DNA of 64,000 nt from positions 21,809 through 85,808 of the forward strand of contig CAJQJX010000066.1 of the NCBI GenBank assembly GCA_905478795.1. The letters are read 5' to 3'. The position numbers were made by a program, and so were the translations under genes. Below the pieces are notes generated by a model. That model had not been told where the DNA came from. It saw nothing but the letters and a program-made list of their open reading frames with translations, and did no database searches. This document shows positions 52,900 to 60,286 of the stretch, piece by piece (within the stretch, counting starts at the first letter, position 1; the number at the start of each line of letters is the position of its first letter). The DNA is from an uncultured Flavobacteriales bacterium (GTDB taxonomy: Bacteria > Bacteroidota > Bacteroidia > Flavobacteriales_D > Sanyastnellaceae).

Positions 52900-55554
52900 A
52901 TGGCACAAGACATACCCTCACAGTACGATCCCACCTCAGTAGAAGACCGCTGGACACAGGCTTGGGAAGACGCCAAAGCGTTCCGAAGCGTCCCTGACGA
53001 GCGCGAGCCTTACACCGTGGTGATCCCTCCCCCCAATGTCACCGGTGTATTGCACATGGGCCACATGCTCAACAACACCATCCAAGACGTCTTGGTACGT
53101 CGGGCCCGCATGCAGGGGAAAAACGCGTGTTGGGTACCCGGTACCGACCACGCCTCCATTGCTACAGAAGCCAAGGTGGTCCACAAGCTTCGGGATCAAG
53201 GCATCAAAAAGTCCGACCTCACCCGCGACGCTTTCTTGGAGCACGCTTGGGACTGGACACGCGAGCACGGCGGCATTATTCTAAAGCAACTCCGCAAACT
53301 GGGCGCCAGCTGCGATTGGGAGCGCACCAACTTCACCCTCGACGATCACTACAGCAAAAGTGTCATTGACACCTTCTTGGATCTGCATGCCAAGGGCCAT
53401 GTGTACCGAGGTCTGCGCATGGTCAACTGGGACCCTGAAGCCCTCACAGCCGTGAGCGATGAGGAGGTCATCCATACCGAAGAGCAGTCCAAACTGCACC
53501 ACGTGAAATACCAGGTCGAAGGCAGCGACGAATGGCTCACCATCGCGACCACCCGTCCAGAAACCATCCTGGCCGACACCGCCATTTGCATCCATCCCGA
53601 GGATGAGCGGTATACACACCTCCACGGAAAACGCGCGATCGTGCCCATTGCAGGGCGCAGCATCCCCATCATCCAAGACGACTACGTGGACCGCGAGTTT
53701 GGAACTGGATGCCTCAAGGTGACCCCCGCTCACGATCCAAACGACCACGATTTGGGGCAAAAACACAACCTCGAGGTCATCGACATGCTCAACCCCAACG
53801 GCACCGTCAACGCCGTAGGCGGAGAATACGAGGGGCAAGACCGCTTCGAGGCACGCAAGACGTTCACGGCCGCGTTGGACGCTGCAGGCCATCTGGTCAA
53901 GGTTGAAGAGCACCCCAACAAAGTGGGCCGTTCAGAGCGCACAGGCGCCATCATTGAGCCACGCCTGTCCATGCAATGGTTCGTGGCCATGGAAGAGCTT
54001 GCCAAGCCCGCTCTTGACCGTGTGATGGACGACACGATTCAATTCCATCCCGCCAAATTCAAGAACAGCTACCGGAATTGGATGGAGAATGTCAAGGACT
54101 GGTGCATTTCCCGCCAATTGTGGTGGGGGCATCGGATCCCGGCCTGGTACTACGAGGGAGAACCCACCTCTGCCGAGGCGAAGTTCGTCGTCGCGGCAGA
54201 TGCCGAAACGGCCGCGCAATTGGCCACTGAAGCCGCCGGGCGCGACATTGCCCCATCAGACCTGCGCCAAGACGAAGACGTGCTCGACACCTGGTTCAGC
54301 TCTTGGCTGTGGCCCATTAGCGTATTTGATGGATTCTACTCCAAAGAGGAGGTGGACTATTACTACCCCACCAACGACCTGGTTACCGCACCTGAAATCA
54401 TGTTCTTCTGGGTCGCCCGGATGATCATCGCAGGATACGAATACCGCCAAGCACCGCCGTTCAAAAACGTCTACTACACGGGCATTGTAAGGGACAAACA
54501 GGGCCGCAAAATGTCCAAGTCATTGGGCAATTCTCCCGACCCTATTGAGCTCATGAAGCAATACGGTGCAGATGGCGTTCGCGTGGGCATGCTGCTGACT
54601 TCACCCGCGGGCAATGACCTCCCCTTCGATGAGTCACTGTGTCAGCAAGGACGGAACTTCTCGAACAAAATTTGGAATGCCTTCCGCCTTGTTAAAGGCT
54701 GGGAGGTCAGCGACAGCGCCCAACAACCCGAACATGCCGCTGCCGGCATCCGCTGGTTTGAAGCCAGATCAGAACAGGTGCTGGCCGACATCGAACAGGC
54801 TTATGCCGAGTTCCGTCTGAGTGAGGCTTTGATGGCCACGTACAAGCACATCTGGGACGACTTCTGTTCATGGTATTTGGAACTGGCCAAACCCCTCTAC
54901 GGTGAGCCTTGTGACCGCGCAACATATGACGCCACCACCCGACTATTCGAACGCATGCTGTCCATGCTGCACCCTTTCATGCCCTTCCTCACAGAAGAGG
55001 TCTCCAGCCTCTTGGAAGTTCGTGATGCAGGCACACTGCTGTGCAACGCCCCTTTCCCCACGAGGTCTGGCCAGCCTGTCGACGAGCGTTTACTTCTCGA
55101 CTTCGAACTGACCACCCGCATCGTAGCTGAAGTCCGGAGCATCCGCCAAAAGGGACACATTCCCAACAAACAAGCCTTGGACCTTCAGGTCATCGTCGAT
55201 GCGGATGGCAAACACTATCCTGCCGACCTCGAGTCTGTCGTGTGCCACCTGTGCAATGTGTCATCCGTCCAACGGATTACCGAGAAAGTCACCGGCGCTT
55301 TTGGATTCGTCCTTGAGACGCACGAGTTCTTTATCCCTGCAGGCGACGCCGTCGACCTGGACGCCGAAAAGGAGAAGATTCAGAAAGACCTCGATTACCA
55401 GGAGGGCTTTCTCAACATTGTCCGGAAAAAGCTCGGCAACGAGAAGTTCGTGAACGGCGCACCGGAGCAAGTGGTCGCCTCTGAACGCGCCAAGGAAGCA
55501 GACGCCCTCGCCAAAATTGAAGTCTTAAAAGCCCAACTCTCCTCACTGGGCTAA
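52900..55554 (+). CDS. valS: Valyl-tRNA synthetase
   Basis: The 884-residue class I aminoacyl-tRNA synthetase charges tRNA-Val and edits mischarged threonine. Visible are PPPNVTGVLHMGHMLNN (HIGH motif at about residue 53), WVPGTDHASIATE, the CP1 editing domain with TTRPETILADTAICIHP, WCISRQLWWGHRIPAWY, DEDVLDTWFSSWLWP, and GRKMSKSLGNSPDP (KMSKS, about residue 538). After the anticodon-binding domain comes a charged C-terminal coiled coil (EKEKIQKDLDYQEGFLNIVRKKLGN), as expected for ValRS. Length is typical for Bacteroidota. It stands alone with its own promoter. Confidence 0.97.
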   Translation: MAQDIPSQYDPTSVEDRWTQAWEDAKAFRSVPDEREPYTVVIPPPNVTGVLHMGHMLNNTIQDVLVRRARMQGKNACWVPGTDHASIATEAKVVHKLRDQGIKKSDLTRDAFLEHAWDWTREHGGIILKQLRKLGASCDWERTNFTLDDHYSKSVIDTFLDLHAKGHVYRGLRMVNWDPEALTAVSDEEVIHTEEQSKLHHVKYQVEGSDEWLTIATTRPETILADTAICIHPEDERYTHLHGKRAIVPIAGRSIPIIQDDYVDREFGTGCLKVTPAHDPNDHDLGQKHNLEVIDMLNPNGTVNAVGGEYEGQDRFEARKTFTAALDAAGHLVKVEEHPNKVGRSERTGAIIEPRLSMQWFVAMEELAKPALDRVMDDTIQFHPAKFKNSYRNWMENVKDWCISRQLWWGHRIPAWYYEGEPTSAEAKFVVAADAETAAQLATEAAGRDIAPSDLRQDEDVLDTWFSSWLWPISVFDGFYSKEEVDYYYPTNDLVTAPEIMFFWVARMIIAGYEYRQAPPFKNVYYTGIVRDKQGRKMSKSLGNSPDPIELMKQYGADGVRVGMLLTSPAGNDLPFDESLCQQGRNFSNKIWNAFRLVKGWEVSDSAQQPEHAAAGIRWFEARSEQVLADIEQAYAEFRLSEALMATYKHIWDDFCSWYLELAKPLYGEPCDRATYDATTRLFERMLSMLHPFMPFLTEEVSSLLEVRDAGTLLCNAPFPTRSGQPVDERLLLDFELTTRIVAEVRSIRQKGHIPNKQALDLQVIVDADGKHYPADLESVVCHLCNVSSVQRITEKVTGAFGFVLETHEFFIPAGDAVDLDAEKEKIQKDLDYQEGFLNIVRKKLGNEKFVNGAPEQVVASERAKEADALAKIEVLKAQLSSLG

Positions 55555-55563
55555 TCGACACCC

Positions 55564-55962
55564 TTATTTGGGACGGCCTATCCTAGAGTCAAGTCCATAA
55601 CGGCCTCCCCCCAAGAGAGCAAGCACCACAAACGGAACCAAAAAGAGCAGGGCATGCTCCTTGTCTCCTATCGGGTCCCCCGCATGGGCGCCAAATGCTG
55701 CCACTGCCATGGTGATCGCAGCGGGAATAGACATCCAGCGGGTAAACAGCCCCAAAACGATAAAAGCGGGGGCCACTAGCTCCCCAAAAACAGCCAAGCC
55801 CAAGGAGGCTTCGGTCCCGATTCCCATCCAATTGTAGAACTTGACTTCGCCGGCTTCGAGCCCCGTCATCAAACGATTCAACTTCCCCCACCCGTGGGGC
55901 ACCATCAATCCGCCTGCACACAGGCGCAACAGCAACAACGAAAGGTCCTTTTTCCAAGCCAT
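55564..55962 (-). CDS. DoxX-family membrane protein
   Basis: The 132-residue protein has four hydrophobic helices (LSLLLLRLCAGGLMVPHGW; ASLGLAVFGELVAPAFIVLG; SIPAAITMAVAAFGAHAG; HALLFLVPFVVLALLGGG) and the DoxX layout with a conserved HGWGKL after the first helix and RYGLDS at the end. DoxX-like proteins are small inner-membrane redox-related proteins. The frame is open upstream, but ATG 55962 gives the family N-terminus and lies 5 nt from a TACTTTG box. It converges on valS with 9 nt between the stop codons. Confidence 0.88.
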   Translation of the reverse strand: MAWKKDLSLLLLRLCAGGLMVPHGWGKLNRLMTGLEAGEVKFYNWMGIGTEASLGLAVFGELVAPAFIVLGLFTRWMSIPAAITMAVAAFGAHAGDPIGDKEHALLFLVPFVVLALLGGGRYGLDSRIGRPK

Positions 55963-55967
55963 GGTTG

Positions 55968-55974
55968 CAAAGTA
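55968..55974 (-). promoter_or_regulatory. -7 box TACTTTG just upstream of the DoxX start
   Basis: Minus-strand TAnTTTG, 5 nt before ATG 55962. The stretch TACTTTGCAACCATG is nearly identical to TACTTTGCCAACATG at namZ. Confidence 0.5.
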
Positions 55975-56047
55975 GCGCTTCAGTGTGAATTGGCTGTAGG
56001 AGGCCATCCGACGTTTCGAACGGCCTCCCTTAACCAAAACCTAGAAG

Positions 56048-56121
56048 CTGTCAGCGGGCATCTCCGCAACCGGCTGACAGGGTGAATCTGCATCATCAAA
56101 GCCCTTGTTCAACCGGGCTTT
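56048..56121. other. Intergenic hairpins between DoxX and the tandem esterase-like gene
   Basis: Two inverted repeats are visible: CTGTCAGC (56048-56055) with GCTGACAG (56073-56080), and AAAGCCC (56098-56104) with GGGCTTT (56115-56121). The second could be a plus-direction terminator, although no plus-strand gene ends here. Otherwise this 247-nt gap shows nothing coding. Confidence 0.4.
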
Positions 56122-56162
56122 CATAGCCGACCACATTCAGTTTACCAACGGTCCTAAAAGCA

Positions 56163-56188
56163 GAAAGGCGCCCCGAAGGGCGCCTTTC
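56163..56188 (-). terminator. Intrinsic terminator after the tandem esterase-like gene
   Basis: A perfect 11-bp stem GAAAGGCGCCC / GGGCGCCTTTC around a CGAA tetraloop, 21 nt after the stop codon. In the minus direction it is followed by TGCTTTTAGG. Confidence 0.85.
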
Positions 56189-56209
56189 CAATGTCATTCA
56201 GCTCAAGGC

Positions 56210-59200
56210 TTACTCACAGTTCTGACCGAACTGACCCAAGAGGAGCAGCAGGTCTCCTACGGCAGTAGCACCGTCGCCGTCCAAGTCCGTTGGACAAGGA
56301 TTCGCCCCACTCACCTCACAGCTTCCATCATCAATGGTCGCAGCGCTGTTGTAGTTCGAAGCGTCAGAGTATGTACAACCGTAAACAATGGCTGTAGCGC
56401 AGCTTCCGTCATCCTCTCCGGCAAACGGATTGTATTCTGCACTGAAGGGGTCGGTACAACCGGCACAAGGACCGCACTCACCATAGCAAGCAGCATCCAA
56501 GATCATTGGGCTGTCTGCAACAGCCACCATGCGCTGTGCATCGCAAGTTCCGGAGATGGTCTCCGTTGCAGCACCGTTTGCATAATTGAACTGGTAGGAA
56601 CCCACACCCAAAATCAGAGTGGTCTCCCAAACACCATAACCCATCTCCATCATGGATGAAACTGTAAATCCATTGAAGGACCCTGATACACCCATTGCAC
56701 CATCCACCATCGTGTTGGACGCATTGACACGGAAGACAATCTCGAACTGGCAGCTGCCATCGTCCGTATTGGCTCCATCATCATAGTTCACGGCGTCAGC
56801 GTTCGTACATCCGTTGTAGTTACAAGCACCGGCATCCGTTGCGTTGGCGTTGTAGTTGTCGGCGTTCTCATCTTGACATCCAACAATCTCTTGACAATCG
56901 AGGATATCGTCTCCGTCAGTGTCAGAGTAGTCACACAACAAGCTGATGTCGCATGGGCTGGTGAAACCGCAAGCTGTGGGGTCTCCACAACCTGGAGTGA
57001 AGCTGCTCAATGGAGCGGCCCAGAGGTATTGAGGCCCCAATACAGGAACAATGGTCCTCCACACGCCGTTCTGTTCTGCAAGTGTCAAAACTGTCCCAGA
57101 AAGGTTGACCGTGAATTGACCACCGCAGATGCCCACAGGAGTGTTGCTCACAATGGCCACCAACGAAGCCAGCAAGCCTCCAGTTGGATCGGTCACACTC
57201 GACATCACGAGAGGACCACCGGTACCGTCACCGAGGAATACACCATTCACAGATACGTTAGGGTTCACTCCACCGCTCAATTCGCACCCTCCAGCGAGAG
57301 GCTCGTTTTCGGTACCTGACAATGTCAAGCCCACCAACCAAACGTTCTCAGCACCCGTAGGCAATGTGGTGTCCATGTAATCGCATGAACCATCGTCTTC
57401 CGTTGCAAAGCCATCATAGTTACAGGCAATCACGTCAGTACAACCAGGCACGATCAGTGAGTTTCCATCGCAATCGAATCCTTCGGCTGCGTAGTCACAA
57501 GAACCGTCATCCGTAGTAGCAAGGGCGCTGTAGTTACAAGCAGCCTCGTCATTACAGCCAGGCCCGAGTGAAGCCACCTCCAAACTCACCGCCAAACGTG
57601 GCGCCGTGTAGTTGGTGATCTCGTTGATCCAGTATGCGGCCTCAGCAGGTCCCATAGTGGGGTTCAAAGTCAACTGGGTCGCTGCAATGTTGGTTCCGTT
57701 CAAATTGTCCACGAACTCTGTCGTAGCCACGTCCCACCACTGCCAAGGAGCACCATCGAATGGCTCAGTTGGAGCGCCGTCAACGTAGTTGTTCAGAACG
57801 GGGTAAAGACCGTCCCAACCCTGGTTGCCAAATGCGACAGCAGGGTCAGGCAAACCAATCTCGGCAAAAACTGCATTGTTATTGGTGGCATATCCATTGA
57901 TTTCAGAGTGCACATCAAAGGCACCGCTCACCTCAACAACAGGCTCATTGGTGGTAGGCACCACGAGGACACCTGTTGTGTACGGAGCAAACTGATCGTG
58001 TGGGCCATGGAAGCTCACCATAGGAACATCTCCCTCATCCATCCAGTTCAAATCACCCATCGCACCACCGAGGTTCATCTGGAAGTTGAACGTAGAAGGG
58101 ATGGGATCACCACTGGCGTAGTTCACGTGGTTGGCCAAGCACAATGGGAAACCTCCAATTTCAGCGGGTGCAAACGCGTCAATGGTGGCATTGGGATCAC
58201 CGTGGATTGACTCAATCACCATTGGGATTTGAGTTCCAGTTCCTGGATCATACCAGAACTTAGAAATGGGCACACCCGTATCATCGAGGATGATGTCATT
58301 GTAATTGGAGATACCCGCTGAAGCCAACGTGATGTAACCTCCTGTACCCTCGCCGAACATGGCGATTTTATCTGAGGACACTCCCCAAGGATTGCTCTCA
58401 TCGGCAACAGACTTACGGAAAAAACGCACCGCAGTACGGCTGTCCTGTACACCGCGGTAAGCAGCCTGAATCAATTGAAGGGTGCGCTCGTCTTGCGTGG
58501 CAGCCAAAGCGTTCCAACCTAAACGGTAGTCACAACTCGCAACCACATATCCTTTCTTGGCAAACTCGGTACACAATGCAACGGCACAAGAGTCTGTGCG
58601 TGTACCCACTGCGCTGCCATTCACATACTGAGGCAAGAAGTTACCTGTGTGGAAGTACAAAATCAATGGACGATCCGTCTCGGTATCACCTGCAGGCTCA
58701 TAGATGTCACACAGCAGATCTTCTGGACCTGGAGGGAAACCTTGCAGAGCAGGAATCACTGTAATGTTGTTGCCGTAGGCTACTCCTGAAGTCACTTCAA
58801 CATCGGCGAACACCTCATCGATGTAACGCACACCGTTGCTGTTGATTTGACCTTCTGACAAGATGCCGAGCGCAAGGCCCATACGCGGAGAGTTGTAATC
58901 CACAATCTGGTCAATCCAGAACATGGCTTCTGCCTCACCCATTGTAGGGTTCAAAGTCAATTGAGTGGCAAGGATGTTCGTGCCATTCGCATCGTCATAA
59001 GCCTGGACAGCCGCTTCACTGTACCACTGCCAAGGTGAACTATCAAAAGGCTCAGTGGCTACTCCATCTACATAGCTGTTGAAAACGGGGAAGAGACCAT
59101 CCCAACCATTGTTGCTTTCCGAGGCGGCATCTTCAATGTCCGCATCAGCAAAAACAGCGTTGTTATTGGTGGCATATCCGTTGATCTCACTGTGAATATC

Positions 59201-60157
59201 GTAGGCACCACTCACCTCTACAACAGGCTCGTTTGTGGTAGGCACAATCAAGACTGCAGTCTCATATGGGGCAAACGGATCGTGCGGGCAGTGGAAGCTC
59301 ACCATGGGCACATCGCCTTCATCCATCCAATTCAGATCACCCAAGGCGCCGCCAAGATTGAATTGGAAATCAAAGTCTGATGCGTAATCCACGTGGTTCG
59401 CCATACACAATTGGAATCCACCAACCTCTGCTGGAGCATAGGCGTCATTTGTCGCATCGGGATTACCGTGAATGGACTCTACGACCATTGGAATTTGGCT
59501 GCCTGTGCCTGGATCATACCAAAACTTTGGAATGGGCACGCCGGCATCATCCAAAATGATGTCGTTGTAGCTGCTGATTCCTGCAGAGGCCAAAGTGATG
59601 TATCCACCTGTTCCGTCTCCACCCAAACCAATCTTGGTGTCGTCGATGCCATAAGGGTTGTTGTCCTCTGCCACTGACTTGCGGAAAAAGCGAACCGCAG
59701 TGCGGCTGTCCTGAACACCGCGATAGGCAGCCTGGATCAATTGTAACGTGCGCTCTTCTTGAGTAGCGGCAAGGGCGTTCCAGCCCACGCGATAGTCGAC
59801 GCTGGCCACGACGTAACCCATCTTGGCGTAGCGGGTACACATTTCGACAATGGCACTGTCGGTTTTGGTTCCTTGAGCTCCTCCGTTCAAGTAAACAGGG
59901 AGAAAGTTTCCGGTGTGGAACATCAACAACAGAGGACGATCTGTCTCTGTGTCACCGGTGGGCTCGTACAAGTCCAATGCAAGAGGCTGTGGCGCTGGAG
60001 CCAAACCCTGCAGGGCGGTGATGACGGTAATGTTCGTTCCGTACTGAATGTTGGAGGTTACAGTGACATCACTGAATACCTCATCGAGATACCGGGTCTG
60101 TGCACCGGCTGTTAGGCAAGCGAAAAACGCTACCAAAAGGAGACAAGTTTGCTTCAT
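56210..60157 (-). CDS. Secreted tandem esterase-like protein with Cys-rich motifs and dockerin-like tail
   Basis: The 1,315-residue protein has a signal peptide ending LTAGAQ. Two near-identical alpha/beta-hydrolase-like domains follow (residues 22-443 and 444-867). They share LYEP or IYEP, FHTGNFLP (usually HGGG), GYVVAS.DYR.GWNALAATQ and a GGYITLASAGIS elbow. The nucleophile motif reads GDGTGG in copy 1 and GEGTGG in copy 2, where active relatives have GxSAGG, so both appear to lack the catalytic Ser. The C-terminal third contains five to six GC(T/N)D..ACNY..DDGSC motifs, a CBM20/48-like beta domain (IVFRVNASNTMV to FNYANG) and a 30-residue dockerin-like tail. There is no T9SS domain. It follows a TonB receptor gene on the same strand. 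The function is unknown; binding rather than catalysis is inferred. Confidence 0.8.
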   Translation of the reverse strand: MKQTCLLLVAFFACLTAGAQTRYLDEVFSDVTVTSNIQYGTNITVITALQGLAPAPQPLALDLYEPTGDTETDRPLLLMFHTGNFLPVYLNGGAQGTKTDSAIVEMCTRYAKMGYVVASVDYRVGWNALAATQEERTLQLIQAAYRGVQDSRTAVRFFRKSVAEDNNPYGIDDTKIGLGGDGTGGYITLASAGISSYNDIILDDAGVPIPKFWYDPGTGSQIPMVVESIHGNPDATNDAYAPAEVGGFQLCMANHVDYASDFDFQFNLGGALGDLNWMDEGDVPMVSFHCPHDPFAPYETAVLIVPTTNEPVVEVSGAYDIHSEINGYATNNNAVFADADIEDAASESNNGWDGLFPVFNSYVDGVATEPFDSSPWQWYSEAAVQAYDDANGTNILATQLTLNPTMGEAEAMFWIDQIVDYNSPRMGLALGILSEGQINSNGVRYIDEVFADVEVTSGVAYGNNITVIPALQGFPPGPEDLLCDIYEPAGDTETDRPLILYFHTGNFLPQYVNGSAVGTRTDSCAVALCTEFAKKGYVVASCDYRLGWNALAATQDERTLQLIQAAYRGVQDSRTAVRFFRKSVADESNPWGVSSDKIAMFGEGTGGYITLASAGISNYNDIILDDTGVPISKFWYDPGTGTQIPMVIESIHGDPNATIDAFAPAEIGGFPLCLANHVNYASGDPIPSTFNFQMNLGGAMGDLNWMDEGDVPMVSFHGPHDQFAPYTTGVLVVPTTNEPVVEVSGAFDVHSEINGYATNNNAVFAEIGLPDPAVAFGNQGWDGLYPVLNNYVDGAPTEPFDGAPWQWWDVATTEFVDNLNGTNIAATQLTLNPTMGPAEAAYWINEITNYTAPRLAVSLEVASLGPGCNDEAACNYSALATTDDGSCDYAAEGFDCDGNSLIVPGCTDVIACNYDGFATEDDGSCDYMDTTLPTGAENVWLVGLTLSGTENEPLAGGCELSGGVNPNVSVNGVFLGDGTGGPLVMSSVTDPTGGLLASLVAIVSNTPVGICGGQFTVNLSGTVLTLAEQNGVWRTIVPVLGPQYLWAAPLSSFTPGCGDPTACGFTSPCDISLLCDYSDTDGDDILDCQEIVGCQDENADNYNANATDAGACNYNGCTNADAVNYDDGANTDDGSCQFEIVFRVNASNTMVDGAMGVSGSFNGFTVSSMMEMGYGVWETTLILGVGSYQFNYANGAATETISGTCDAQRMVAVADSPMILDAACYGECGPCAGCTDPFSAEYNPFAGEDDGSCATAIVYGCTYSDASNYNSAATIDDGSCEVSGANPCPTDLDGDGATAVGDLLLLLGQFGQNCE
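56213..56302 (-). other. C-terminal 30-residue dockerin-like tail
   Basis: NPCPTDLDGDGATAVGD, then LLLLLGQFGQNCE at the stop. It matches the tail of the 29072-30943 protein at 19 of 30 positions, including both cysteines and all the Asp/Gly loop positions except one Asn/Asp swap. Confidence 0.7.
57557..58828 (-). repeat. Esterase-like domain copy 2
   Basis: Second copy (residues 444-867) of the duplicated esterase-like domain, beginning RYIDEVFADVEV. It shares long identical blocks with copy 1, such as RTLQLIQAAYRGVQDSRT and NEPVVEVSGA, and has a short insertion near ASGDPIPST. Confidence 0.9.
58829..60094 (-). repeat. Esterase-like domain copy 1
   Basis: First copy (residues 22-443), beginning RYLDEVFSDVTV and ending just before the start of copy 2, with no linker. 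The head-to-tail join suggests an in-frame tandem duplication. Confidence 0.9.
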
Positions 60158-60261
60158 GGTTTGGTCCCAAAGTTGAGAGGGTAAGATAGGAAACGGCGAA
60201 TAAGTGTGTATGAATTACACAGCAGATTCCTTGTAACGGGAATCAAGAAGTTTGTAAACGT

Positions 60262-60286
60262 AAAAAACAGGAGGAGACTCAGTCTC
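60262..60286 (-). terminator. Possible terminator whose loop contains the TonB receptor stop codon
   Basis: On the minus strand GAGAC-TGA-GTCTC forms a 5-bp hairpin in which the TGA stop is the loop, followed by CTCCTG and six T. The stem is short, so this is tentative. Confidence 0.4.
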
